Of a stretch of DNA of 20,224 nucleotides, positions 6,906 to 15,254 are shown one piece after another; position 1 is the first letter of the stretch, and each line of letters opens with the position of its first letter. The notes under the pieces were generated by a model. The model ran no database searches. It saw only the letters and a program-made list of their open reading frames with translations, and was not told the origin of the DNA. This stretch comes from Gemmobacter sp964439015 (GTDB taxonomy: Bacteria > Pseudomonadota > Alphaproteobacteria > Rhodobacterales > Rhodobacteraceae): contig CAYTMV010000041.1 in assembly GCA_964439015.1 (NCBI GenBank), positions 1-20,224 on the forward strand. Direction: 5' to 3'. The translations under genes and the position numbers were made by a program.

Positions 6906-7844
6906 ATGTCCGAGAGTCTCCGCCGGCAGATTTCCTCGCCCGTTGCGCTTTTCGTGTTCGAAGCGGTTGCCCGGCACGGTGGGTTTCGGGCGGCGGCGCT
7001 GGAGTTGAACGTGACCCAGCCTTCGGTGTCCTATCAGATCAAGAATCTCGAAAAACACCTTGGCACGACATTGTTCGCAAGGCGGGGGCGCAGCATCAGC
7101 CTGACCGAAGACGGCGAGACGCTGTATCGCGCGATCGAGCGCGGTTTCGCCGCGATCCAGACCGGTCTGGCCGAGATCGCGCACCGCACGAGCGGCAACC
7201 TCGTGACCTTCTGCGTCTCGTCCTCGGCGGCGGCGAACTTCGTTCTGCCCCGCTATCCGGCCCTGCGGCAGGCTTTGCCAAAGCTCGACCTGTCGATCAA
7301 GATCGTGAACCGCGACATCAACCCCGCCGTCGAGAACGGTGATTTCGCCATCCGGCTGGGGACGGGCGCCTGGGATGATGTCGACGCCTGGCCGATGTTC
7401 GACGAGGTGTATTTTCCGGTCTGCGCGCCGACCTATTTCGGCGGCAAGAAGCCCGTGACGCTCGACGATATCAAGGCGAGCGATCTTTTGTTTCTGAAGG
7501 AACGGCTGCGACCGCCTGCTGACTGGCGGAGCTTTTTCGAGAAGGTCGGCTCTCCCCTGACGCTGGCGCATGAGCGGATATCTTTCGACGATCAGCAGGC
7601 GCTTCTGGCGTCGGCGATGGATGGACAGGGCGTCGGGCTGGCCTGGATGGGAATGTCGGACAACCTGCTCGCCTCGGGCGCCTTGATCCGGCCTACGGAT
7701 CTGGAGGTCAGGACAGGCCGGACCTTCTACCTTGTCGCGCCCAAAGAGATGCGCGGAACCCGGATTGCCTCCGAGTTCCGCAATTGGCTTTTGAACGAGG
7801 GGGCCGCCATCCAGCAGCGTTGGGTGGCGGGCCTCAGTCCCTGA
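6906..7844 (+). CDS. LysR-family transcriptional regulator, GcvA-like
   Basis: This 312-residue regulator has an N-terminal winged helix-turn-helix at about residues 12-71: LFVFEAVARHGGFRAAALEL, NVTQPSVSYQIKNLE, then LFARRGRSISLTEDG. The effector domain of the GcvA-type LysR subgroup follows (DFAIRLGTGAWDD, SFDDQQALLASAMDGQGVGL). It is the only plus-strand gene in the left half. It converges on the DapA-like gene and overlaps its 3' end by 11 bases. Its target is not evident: it is divergent from the polyamine operon regulator across a 199-base gap, so it could act on that promoter or on the DapA-oxidase unit. No strong ribosome site is visible; GGTGGA lies about 11 bases before the ATG. Confidence 0.88.
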   Translation: MSESLRRQISSPVALFVFEAVARHGGFRAAALELNVTQPSVSYQIKNLEKHLGTTLFARRGRSISLTEDGETLYRAIERGFAAIQTGLAEIAHRTSGNLVTFCVSSSAAANFVLPRYPALRQALPKLDLSIKIVNRDINPAVENGDFAIRLGTGAWDDVDAWPMFDEVYFPVCAPTYFGGKKPVTLDDIKASDLLFLKERLRPPADWRSFFEKVGSPLTLAHERISFDDQQALLASAMDGQGVGLAWMGMSDNLLASGALIRPTDLEVRTGRTFYLVAPKEMRGTRIASEFRNWLLNEGAAIQQRWVAGLSP

Positions 7845-8706
7845 GCAGGGCCAGAAGCGGCGCCATCTCGGCCTCGACCTTCGGGCCGACTTCGCAGACC
7901 GGAAAGCGGACATGGCCGCCGTCATATCCCATCAGGCGCGCCGCTGCCTTGGCCGCGGGGATGTAATCGCGCTGCCAGATGTAGTTGATGATCGGGATCA
8001 TCTTTTGCCACAGCGCCAGCCCTTCGGTGAACTTGCCGGCCTCGATCAGCTCGAACAGCTGCACCGCATGGCGCGGAAAGATGCCGGCGCAGCCCCAGAT
8101 CGTCCCGGCCGTTCCCAGCATGAACGAGAAGGGGGCGATCGGGTCGGCCCCGTTCAGGATCTTGCCGCCGCAGGCCAAAAGCGCCTGCTGCTTTCCCAGA
8201 TCGCCCGAGCTGTCCTTGATGTAGTTGAAGTTCGGCAGCTCGTTCAGGCGGCTGTAGAGCGCCGGGGTCAGCTCGATCCCGGTCGCGGCAGGGATGTTGT
8301 AGCCGATGATGTCGACCGAGACAGCCTGATCGATCTTCTCGTAAAAGCGCAAGATGCCGTCATCGTGGCGCGGGCCTTCAAAGAAGGGCGGCAGGATCAT
8401 CAGCGCATCAGCCCCAAGGTCCTGCGCCGATTTCGACCGGCGCAGAACCTCATCCATGTTCAGGGCCGAGGTCTGGGCCGTGACCTTGGCACGGCCGTTC
8501 ACACGCTTGATGCCGACCTCGAACAGCTTGTTGCATTCCGCCTCGGTCAGGTAGGCGTGCTGGCCCGTGCCGGACGAGAAGACAAAGCCGTGCATGCCGG
8601 CGTCAAGATAGCGTTCGATCAGGTCCTCGAACTTGGCGAAATCAATCGCGCCGTCCGCCTTGAAAGGGGTCATCATGGCAAGGTTGATGCCGCGCAGATC
8701 AGTCAT
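7834..8706 (-). CDS. DapA-family pyruvate aldolase/lyase, substrate unknown
   Basis: This 290-residue TIM-barrel protein belongs to the dihydrodipicolinate synthase/N-acetylneuraminate lyase family. The Schiff-base lysine is K164 in YIKDSSGD, and the partner tyrosine is Y136 in GYNIPAATG. True DapA has the TTGE motif and an arginine in YNVPSRTG that binds aspartate semialdehyde. Here these read GTGQ (46-49) and PAATG, so lysine biosynthesis is unlikely. The ATG at 8706 is 53 bases downstream of the broken oxidase gene, implying one transcription unit. A plausible role is cleaving or forming a 2-keto acid or hydroxy-acid intermediate made from an oxidised amine, but the substrate cannot be named from sequence. 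The stop overlaps the convergent LysR gene. Confidence 0.85.
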   Translation of the reverse strand: MTDLRGINLAMMTPFKADGAIDFAKFEDLIERYLDAGMHGFVFSSGTGQHAYLTEAECNKLFEVGIKRVNGRAKVTAQTSALNMDEVLRRSKSAQDLGADALMILPPFFEGPRHDDGILRFYEKIDQAVSVDIIGYNIPAATGIELTPALYSRLNELPNFNYIKDSSGDLGKQQALLACGGKILNGADPIAPFSFMLGTAGTIWGCAGIFPRHAVQLFELIEAGKFTEGLALWQKMIPIINYIWQRDYIPAAKAAARLMGYDGGHVRFPVCEVGPKVEAEMAPLLALLRD

Positions 8707-8759
8707 GGTGTGTATCCAGTCTTTCAGATGTGGGTGACGACGACGGTCAGGTTCGCGCG

Positions 8760-10117
8760 TCAGACTTCCTGGCCGGCCTGTTTGAAGCGCCAGCCGGTCA
8801 CGAAACGGACGCCGGTCGAGGTGATCATGTCGGGATAGGCGCGCGATGGCGGGGTTCGGCGCTTGAGGATGTCGATCACGGGGCTGGATTTTTTCAGCGC
8901 GAGTTCTGCCACGGCCTTGCCGAAGGCTGCGCCGCGCGACACGCCAGTGCCGTTGCAGAAGGCCGCGCCATAGACGTTCTGCGCCAGTTCGCCAAAGACC
9001 ATGCCGCCGTTCTGCGCCAGCGTCAGAAGGCCGCCCCACGAGATGTCGAACCCCATGCTCGCCAGGTCCGGCCAGCGGCGCTGGAACGAGATCATCTGCT
9101 GTTCCCGCGCGCGCTCCACATCCGCGCGGGTGGTCTTGAAGCCGGACGCGTAGGAATAGACATTGCGCAGGAACAGGCGGTTCTGCGCGCGGCGAACGGT
9201 GGTGCCGAAACTGTTGGCGGGGATCAGGCCATAGGCCGCCTGCGCCCCGATCCGGTCCAGCTCGTTGTGGGTCAGCTCGCGCGTCATGCTGGCGAATGTG
9301 TAAACCGGAATGGCCGATTTCTGATAGAATCCGAACCGGGTCAGATAGCCCGAGGCGCAGATGATGACCTTCTTGCACCGGATCACCCCCGCAGGTGTCT
9401 CGAAGACATGTTCCCGCGGGTCGAACTGCGCGGTGCTGATCACCGTGTTCTCATGCACCGTCACGTTGGGTGACAGTTTCCGGGTCATGTTCTTGAGGTA
9501 TTTCGCAGGCTGGAGGAGGATCGTGCCGGGGTGGTGAAGCGCCCTGATTAATGTTTGCTGCCGGTCATCTCGCGCATCTGGTCCGCTTCGACCCAGCTGT
9601 ATCTCTGCCCCATCGCGTCGAGCGCCGTGGAAAACGCCACCAGATCAGCCACGCCATGATCGGTGGCGGCAGAGTGGTATTTCCCTTGCGGGTCCCAGTC
9701 GCACTCGACGCCCAATTCCTCCACGGCTGCGCGCAGGTAAGCGTTGCCTTCAAGGTTGGTGGTCAGTTCGTCCTTGTTTCCCTGAATGTCTTCGACGAAG
9801 TCATGCTTGCGCGGGTTGTGGGCCAGATCGATGGCAAAGCCCATGCAGCGCCCCGAGGCGTTGTTTCCGATGCGCCCCGCATCGACAAGGATGACCGATT
9901 GGTCAGGGGCCAGTTCGCCATGGCGTCGCGCGGCATGCAGGCCCATCCAGCCCGCCCCGATCACCAGGACGTCGCAGGTGGTCTCGCCGCGATGGGGCAC
10001 CAGCGGCAGGTCGGGGCCCGATGTGACAAACCAGCCCGAGTCTGTGGGCTCGACCACGGGCGGGTCGATATGGATGCGCCCGGACGGAGGGTTGGGCGTG
10101 CGGATTTGTGCGTTCAT
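8760..10117 (-). pseudogene. FAD-dependent amine oxidoreductase (PuuB-like), single-base frameshift
   Basis: Two adjacent frames together encode one DAO-family protein of about 450 residues. The N-terminal piece (10117 to 9548) starts MNAQIRTPNP and has the FAD motif VLVIGAGWMGLHAARRHGEL and the NNASGRCMGF signature. It stops just after MTGSKH. The C-terminal half resumes one frame over: ALHHPGTILLQPAKYLKNMT leads directly into the 242-residue frame ending at 8760, which has the expected late FAD region (FCNGTGVSRG). A missing base in the codon after SKH, which should be TAY, would explain the TAA at 9548-9550. Either the gene is inactivated or the base is a sequencing error, since both halves remain well conserved. 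The start at ATG 10117 is uncertain; GTG at 10168 with GGGGGTAA upstream is possible. Confidence 0.85.
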
Positions 10118-10227
10118 TTGGTGCAACCCCGGATCAGGCGCGAAAAGCGCCCATGCTGTCGGGATCACTTTACCCCCGGAGTCTGTTGAAGCCGTAGAGC
10201 AGAAAGTTGCGCTTCAATATAAAACCA

Positions 10228-10241
10228 GTCTATCAATAGAC
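10228..10241. promoter_or_regulatory. Dyad between regulator 2 and the oxidase gene
   Basis: GTCTAT and ATAGAC form perfect six-base arms around CA, spanning the stop codon of the second XRE-cupin gene. On the minus-strand transcript it is followed by TGGTTTTATATT, which could make a weak terminator. The same AT-rich bases could serve as a -10 region for the oxidase-aldolase unit. Function is undecided. Confidence 0.3.
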
Positions 10242-10787
10242 GGGTGGTGAAACGACCCAGATCACGACGGCGGCCTCGTCATGCGGGTTCTCCCACGCAT
10301 AATCCCGCCCCGCGAACTGAAAGCTGTCGCCTGCCGCCAGATCGACCGTCAGGTCGCCGATGCTCAGGGTCAGGCGTCCGCTGACCAGAACCCCGCCATC
10401 CTCGCGCGCGCCCGTGCGGACCGGGCCACCGCTGTCGGAACGGGGTGCGAAGACCGACCGGATCATCTCGAACGAACCGGAGAGGGACGGAGAGAGCAAC
10501 TCCTCGGTCAGCCCGCTTTCTGTCGATCCGATGGGGGTGCGGTCGGCGGCGCGCAGGATGATGCCCTGTTCCGCCGCATCGCGTGACGCAGACCGAAAGA
10601 AGAAGCTGATGTTGATGCCGAACGTGTCTGCAATCTGGCCGAGGTCGCGGACCGAAGGCGTGGTCTGGCCGCGTTCAATCTGGCTGAGCCAGCCCAAGGA
10701 TCGCCCGATCGCGTCGGCCAGTGCCTTCAGGGTCATGCCCCGCGACTTTCGAAGGGCGCGGATATCATCGCCGATCTGTCTGCTCAT
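10233..10787 (-). CDS. XRE-family regulator with cupin domain (second copy)
   Basis: This 184-residue regulator has a helix-turn-helix at about residues 6-62 (DDIRALRKSRGMTLKALADA, RSLGWLSQIERGQTTPSVRD). A Cupin_2 domain follows at about 100-180 (EDGGVLVSGRLTLSIGD, DSFQFAGRDYAWENPHDEA). I chose the ATG at 10787, preceded by AGGTGA; a GTG two codons earlier is also open. It is divergent from the dimethylglycine/sarcosine dehydrogenase-like gene across a 191-base AT-rich gap containing several dyads. It is upstream of, and in the same direction as, the oxidase-aldolase pair, so it may control both sides. It differs clearly in sequence from the other two XRE-cupin proteins in this window, so it is not a recent duplicate. 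Confidence 0.88.
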   Translation of the reverse strand: MSRQIGDDIRALRKSRGMTLKALADAIGRSLGWLSQIERGQTTPSVRDLGQIADTFGINISFFFRSASRDAAEQGIILRAADRTPIGSTESGLTEELLSPSLSGSFEMIRSVFAPRSDSGGPVRTGAREDGGVLVSGRLTLSIGDLTVDLAAGDSFQFAGRDYAWENPHDEAAVVIWVVSPPVY

Positions 10788-10844
10788 CGTCACCTGCCCC
10801 TGTGGCTGCCTGTCTTGTCAGAGATCGCATGGAAGATTTCAATA

Positions 10845-10859
10845 AATTTCGCCGAAATT
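10845..10859. promoter_or_regulatory. Operator candidate A in the divergent promoter region
   Basis: AATTTCG and CGAAATT are perfect seven-base arms around a single C. The site lies 58 bases upstream of the start codon of the XRE-cupin gene, in an AT-rich gap within GC-rich DNA. The ATTTC/GAAAT core recurs in the second dyad of the same gap, which suggests a common binding protein, most simply the adjacent regulator. Confidence 0.5.
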
Positions 10860-10881
10860 GTTTTTTGGGATCAGGCTTCCA

Positions 10882-10916
10882 CAAAAATGAAAAAAACATT
10901 TGAAATTTCATTTTTG
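10882..10916. promoter_or_regulatory. Operator candidate B with nested palindrome
   Basis: CAAAAATGAAA (10882-10892) and TTTCATTTTTG (10906-10916) are perfect 11-base inverted arms with a 13-base spacer. Within the right side, TGAAATTTCA (10901-10910) is itself a perfect ten-base palindrome. The site lies 63 bases upstream of the dehydrogenase start codon, a usual place for promoter control. A TTGAAA at 10900-10905 could be a -35 box, but the matching -10 is unclear. Confidence 0.5.
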
Positions 10917-10978
10917 GATGGCATGACATTGTGTATCCCGCCACACGCCCGATCAGGGCTTTCCAGAAGGCTCATCAC

Positions 10979-13429
10979 ATGCGCACCCTTCCTGCACAGG
11001 CCCGCGTCGTCATCATCGGCGGCGGCATTTCCGGCTGCTCGGTCGCCTATCACCTGACGCAGCTGGGCTGGAAGGATGTGGTCCTGCTGGAACGCAAGCA
11101 GCTGACCTCTGGCACCACCTGGCATGCGGCCGGGCTGGTGGGCCAGTTGCGCGCCAGCCAGAACATGACCCGCCTCGCAAAGTATTCCGCCGACCTTTAC
11201 ACGCGGCTGGAGGCCGAGACCGGCCTTGCCACCGGGTTTCGGCAATGTGGGTCGATCACCACCGCCCTGACGGCCGAGCGCAAGGAAGAGATCTTTCGGC
11301 AAGCCAGTCTTGCCCGCGCCTTCGGGGTCGAGGTGAACGAGCTTTCGCCCGCCGAAGTGAAGGGACTTTACCCGCATCTGAACATCGACGGGGTGACGGC
11401 CGGCGTGCATCTGCCGCTGGACGGGCAGGCCGACCCCGGCAATATCGCGCTGGCGCTGGCCAAGGGTGCCAGATCGCGCGGCGCGCTGATTGCAGAGCAA
11501 GTGAAGGTCACGCAGGTGACGCAGGCCGGTGGCCGTGTCACCGGCGTCAATTATGTGACGAACGGCGAGGCAGGCCATATCGCCGCCGATCTGGTGGTGA
11601 ATTGCGGCGGGATGTGGGGGCGTGATCTGGCCGCGGCCAATGGCGTGACCCTGCCGCTGCACGCCTGCGAGCATTTCTACATCGTGACCGAGGGGATATC
11701 GGGTCTTGGCCAGTTGCCGGTGCTGCGCGTGCCGGACGAATGCGCCTATTACAAGGAAGACGCGGGCAAGATCCTGCTGGGCGCGTTTGAACCCAAGGCC
11801 AAGCCCTGGGGCATGGGCGGTATACCGGAGGACTTCTGCTTTGACCAGTTGCCCGAGGATTTCGACCATTTCGAGCCGATCCTGCAGGCGGCAATCAACC
11901 GGATGCCGATGCTGGCCGAGGCGGGGATTCATACCTTTTTCAACGGGCCGGAATCCTTCACCCCCGATGACCGCTATTATCTGGGCGAGGCGCCAGAGCT
12001 GCGCGGCTATTGGGTGGCGGCGGGATACAACTCGATCGGCATCGCGTCCTCGGGCGGGGCGGGGATGGCGATTGCCCAGTGGATGAACGACGGCGAGGCG
12101 CCGTTTGATCTGTGGGAGGTCGATATCCGCCGCGCGCAGCCCTTTCAGAAGAACCGCCGCTATCTGCAACAGCGGGTCTCGGAAACGCTGGGCCTGCTTT
12201 ATGCCGACCATTTTCCCTATCGTCAGATGGCAACCAGCCGCGGGGTGCGGCGCACGCCGCTGCATGAGCATCTGAAGGCCCATGGCGCGGTCTTTGGCGA
12301 GGTGGCGGGCTGGGAGCGCGCCAACTGGTTCGCCAATCCGGGGCAGGAGCGCGAATACCGCTATTCCTGGAAGCGGCAGAACTGGTTCGAGAACCAGAAG
12401 GCCGAGCATATGGCGATGCGGACCGGGGTCGGGATGCTCGACATGTCCTCCTTCGGCAAGATCCGGGTGGAGGGGCGCGATGCCTTGGCGTTCCTGCAGC
12501 AGATGTGCGCCAACCAGATGGACGTGCCGGCAGGCCGTCTGGTCTATACCCAGATGCTGAACGCGCGCGGCGGCATCGAAAGCGATTTGACCGTGACGCG
12601 GCTGGGCGAGACGTCGTTCTTCCTCGTGGTGCCGGGCGCGACCTTGCAGCGCGATCTGGCCTGGCTGCGCAAGCATGTGGGCGAGCGCAACGTGACCATC
12701 CTTGATGTCACCGCCGCCGAGGCGGTGCTGCCCGTCATGGGACCGAAATCGCGCGACCTGCTGCGGCTGGTGTCGCCCGACGACTTTTCGAACGAGGCGC
12801 ATCCCTTTGGCACTGCGAAGGAAATCGAGATCGGCATGGGTCTGGCCCGCGCGCATCGCGTGACCTATGTGGGCGAGCTGGGCTGGGAGCTGTATGTCAG
12901 CGCCGACCAGGCCGCCCATGTCTGGGAGATGCTGGTCGAGGCCGGCGAGGCGGTCGGGCTGAAGCTCTGCGGGCTGCACGCGATGGACAGCTGCCGGATC
13001 GAGAAGGGCTATCGCCATTTCGGCCACGACATCACCGACGAGGATCATGTGCTGGAGGCCGGTTTGGGCTTTGCGGTCAAGACCGGCAAGGGCGACTTCA
13101 TCGGCCGTGACGCGGTGCTGCGCAAGCGCGAGACGGGGCTTGCCCGGCGGATGGTGCAGTTTCGCCTGACCAACCCTGAACCGCTGCTGTTTCACAACGA
13201 GCCGATCCTGCGCGATGGCAAGATCGTGGGGCAGCTGTCATCGGGCAATTACGGCCACGCGCTGGGCGGGGCGATCGGCATGGGCTATGTGCCTTGCACC
13301 GAGCCGGGCGAGGGGGCCGAGGCTATGCTGGCCTCGAACTATGCGATCATGGTGGCGGGTGAAATCTACGAGGCCGAGGCCAGCCTCAGCCCGATGTATG
13401 ACCCCAGATCCGAACGCATCAAGGCATGA
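10979..13429 (+). CDS. Dimethylglycine/sarcosine dehydrogenase-type flavoprotein with GcvT domain
   Basis: This 816-residue two-part enzyme begins with a DAO-type FAD domain at about 1-370 (VVIIGGGISGCSVAYHLTQL). SGTTWHAAGL contains H49, matching the histidine that carries covalent FAD in mammalian dimethylglycine and sarcosine dehydrogenases. An FAO_M linker (about 375-430) and GcvT plus GcvT C-terminal domains (about 433-800) follow; these bind tetrahydrofolate and capture the released methyl as 5,10-methylene-THF. The ATG at 10979 has AGAAGG eight bases upstream. It is divergent from the XRE-cupin regulator. The substrate is probably dimethylglycine, sarcosine or a close N-methyl amine. 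The creatinase gene 6.5 kb away, which produces sarcosine, favours the latter, but these paralogues are hard to separate by eye. The gene is intact, with no clear terminator before the convergent modC. Confidence 0.88.
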   Translation: MRTLPAQARVVIIGGGISGCSVAYHLTQLGWKDVVLLERKQLTSGTTWHAAGLVGQLRASQNMTRLAKYSADLYTRLEAETGLATGFRQCGSITTALTAERKEEIFRQASLARAFGVEVNELSPAEVKGLYPHLNIDGVTAGVHLPLDGQADPGNIALALAKGARSRGALIAEQVKVTQVTQAGGRVTGVNYVTNGEAGHIAADLVVNCGGMWGRDLAAANGVTLPLHACEHFYIVTEGISGLGQLPVLRVPDECAYYKEDAGKILLGAFEPKAKPWGMGGIPEDFCFDQLPEDFDHFEPILQAAINRMPMLAEAGIHTFFNGPESFTPDDRYYLGEAPELRGYWVAAGYNSIGIASSGGAGMAIAQWMNDGEAPFDLWEVDIRRAQPFQKNRRYLQQRVSETLGLLYADHFPYRQMATSRGVRRTPLHEHLKAHGAVFGEVAGWERANWFANPGQEREYRYSWKRQNWFENQKAEHMAMRTGVGMLDMSSFGKIRVEGRDALAFLQQMCANQMDVPAGRLVYTQMLNARGGIESDLTVTRLGETSFFLVVPGATLQRDLAWLRKHVGERNVTILDVTAAEAVLPVMGPKSRDLLRLVSPDDFSNEAHPFGTAKEIEIGMGLARAHRVTYVGELGWELYVSADQAAHVWEMLVEAGEAVGLKLCGLHAMDSCRIEKGYRHFGHDITDEDHVLEAGLGFAVKTGKGDFIGRDAVLRKRETGLARRMVQFRLTNPEPLLFHNEPILRDGKIVGQLSSGNYGHALGGAIGMGYVPCTEPGEGAEAMLASNYAIMVAGEIYEAEASLSPMYDPRSERIKA

Positions 13430-13500
13430 TGGCCCGGTCGCCCTAAGCCGTGCCGACCATGGCGCCCGGACCGAAGGCGGCGGGACGGGCGCGCGGATGG

Positions 13501-14586
13501 TCAAGTGCGGGCGGCCCTCGTGATATGATCGCGGGCGACCGACATGGATTTCAGGATCGCATGGGCCGTATCGCCCGGTTGCAGTGCCAGTTGCGCGGCG
13601 GCGCGGCGGGTGATGCTGGCGACGATCTCGTCCGCGCCGACGGCCAGATGCACCATGACTCCCGGCCCGTCGCCCGCGCGGATCGCTGTCACCGTGCAAG
13701 GCAGGATGTTCTGCGCCGACAGGCCCACGGGGCGGTCGCGCGACAGGATCACCTCATGCGCCATGATCCGCACCCTCAGCCGCGTGCCGGGCGCGCTGTC
13801 AACCCCGGGCAGGTAAAGCGGCCCCGTCGCCGCATCCAGCCGGGTCAGCCCGTCCTCGTCCGCGCCCTCTACCGTGACCGGCAGCATCGCTGCCACTTCG
13901 CGGATGCCCATGGCGCGCAGGGCATCGGGATCGGCCATGACCGCGGCGGTCGTGCCCTCGCGCACGACGCGGCCCCTTTCGATCACCACCATCCGGTCGG
14001 CCAGAAGCTGCGCCTCGTTCATGTCGTGGGTCACAAGGATCATGGGCATGGCCAGATGCGCCCGCAGCGCCAGAATTTCGGCATGCAGCCGTTCGCGCGT
14101 GGCGCGGTCCACAGCCGAGAAGGGTTCGTCGAGCAGCAGGGCTGCGGGCTTGCGGGCCAGCGCCCGTGCCAGCGCCACCCGCTGCTGCTGGCCGCCCGAA
14201 AGCTGCGCGGGCTTGCGGTCGGCAAACCCGTGCAGGTTGACCAGATCCAGAAGCCGCAGCGCCTCGGCCCGGTCAGGTCGGTCCATCGCGGCCATCACGT
14301 TGCCGGCTGCGGTCATGTGCGGAAACAGCGCGTAGTTCTGAAACACCACGCCGACATGGCGGCGATGCGCGGGCAGCGCCACCTTGGCTGCGCTGTCCAG
14401 CCAGACCGCGCCCGCCACTGTCACGCGCGCCTCTTCTGGCTGCCACAGCCCGGCGATCGCGCGCAGGATCGTGGTCTTGCCCGATCCCGAATGGCCGACC
14501 AGCGCCACCAACTCGCCGGGGGCGACCGAAAAGGCCACGTCCAGCGGGATGGGGGCGCTGGCCCGAAGGGCTACCGTCAGTGTCAT
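13501..14586 (-). CDS. modC: Molybdate ABC transporter ATP-binding protein ModC
   Basis: This 361-residue ATPase has Walker A GHSGSGKTT (31-39), Q-loop VVFQNYALFP, signature LSGGQ (129-133), Walker B ALLLDEP (149-155) and switch histidine VTHDMNEAQ. A C-terminal TOBE/Mop-type molybdate-binding domain is present (VGLSAQNILPCTVTAIRAGD), which is diagnostic of ModC. The ATG overlaps the modB stop by four bases. It is the last gene of modABC and supplies molybdate for the molybdenum cofactor. It converges on the dehydrogenase gene with a 71-base gap holding no obvious terminator. Confidence 0.93.
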   Translation of the reverse strand: MTLTVALRASAPIPLDVAFSVAPGELVALVGHSGSGKTTILRAIAGLWQPEEARVTVAGAVWLDSAAKVALPAHRRHVGVVFQNYALFPHMTAAGNVMAAMDRPDRAEALRLLDLVNLHGFADRKPAQLSGGQQQRVALARALARKPAALLLDEPFSAVDRATRERLHAEILALRAHLAMPMILVTHDMNEAQLLADRMVVIERGRVVREGTTAAVMADPDALRAMGIREVAAMLPVTVEGADEDGLTRLDAATGPLYLPGVDSAPGTRLRVRIMAHEVILSRDRPVGLSAQNILPCTVTAIRAGDGPGVMVHLAVGADEIVASITRRAAAQLALQPGDTAHAILKSMSVARDHITRAART

Positions 14587-15251
14587 GCCAGCCGCCTGCC
14601 CACGCGGGCCGAAAGACCGTAGGTGATGGCAATGGCGCTGAAGGATATCGCCACCAGCGCCGCCGACATGATGCCCGCGCCCTGCATGTCGAAACCCTGC
14701 ACCCTGTCATAGATCGCGATGGCAACGGTCTTGGTCTCGCCCGGGATCGAGCCGCCGACCATCAACACGATGCCAAACTCGCCCAGCGTATGGGCGAAGG
14801 TCAGCACCATCGCCGTCATCAGCCCCGGCCAGGCCAGCGGCAGTTCGACCTTCCACAAGGATCGCCAGGGCGACATGCCGCAGGTGGCTGCGGCCTCGCG
14901 CAGGTCCACCGCAATCGCCTCGAACCCGCGCTGCGCCGGCTGGATGGCGAAGGGCAGGTTGAAGATGACCGAGGCCACCACCAGCCCCTCGAAGGTGAAG
15001 ACCAGCTGATGCCCGAAGGTCTCCTGCCAGAAAGCGCCGACCGGCGAGTTGCGCCCGAAGGCCAGCAGCAGGTAAAACCCGAATACCGTGGGTGGCAACA
15101 CCAGCGGCAGCATCACCAGCGCCTCGACCGCGCCCTTGGCCCGGAACCGGCCATAGGCCAGCCAGCGCCCGCCCAGAACCGACACCGGCAGCAAGATCGC
15201 CACCGTCCAGGCCGCCAGTTCCAGCGAGAGGGTCAGCGACGTCCAGTCCAA
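14583..15251 (-). CDS. modB: Molybdate ABC transporter permease ModB
   Basis: This 222-residue inner-membrane protein has about five helices. It carries LVMLPLVLPPTVFGFYLLLA, and then NSPVGAFW, both hallmarks of ModB. The EAA loop reads LREAAATCGMSPWRSLWKVE followed by LPLAWPG. The best start is a TTG at 15251, three bases after the modA stop, with GAGGG just upstream. No in-frame ATG occurs before the middle of the protein, so translation is probably coupled to modA. The length is normal for the family. Confidence 0.92.
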   Translation of the reverse strand: MDWTSLTLSLELAAWTVAILLPVSVLGGRWLAYGRFRAKGAVEALVMLPLVLPPTVFGFYLLLAFGRNSPVGAFWQETFGHQLVFTFEGLVVASVIFNLPFAIQPAQRGFEAIAVDLREAAATCGMSPWRSLWKVELPLAWPGLMTAMVLTFAHTLGEFGIVLMVGGSIPGETKTVAIAIYDRVQGFDMQGAGIMSAALVAISFSAIAITYGLSARVGRRLA

Positions 15252-15254
15252 GGG

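Noticed and set aside
7834..9378. 514-residue version of the DapA-like protein
   Set aside because: The N-terminal half is an off-frame reading of the broken oxidase. The family start is at 8706.
10871..13195. 774-codon open frame antisense to the dehydrogenase gene
   Set aside because: It is the mirror of a high-GC gene. The protein is low-complexity in H, Q, R and A with no family resemblance, while the plus strand encodes a complete recognised enzyme.
13430..13500. Possible terminator between the dehydrogenase and modC
   Set aside because: Only a five-base GGTCG/CGACC pairing with a long loop and no T-run on either strand.
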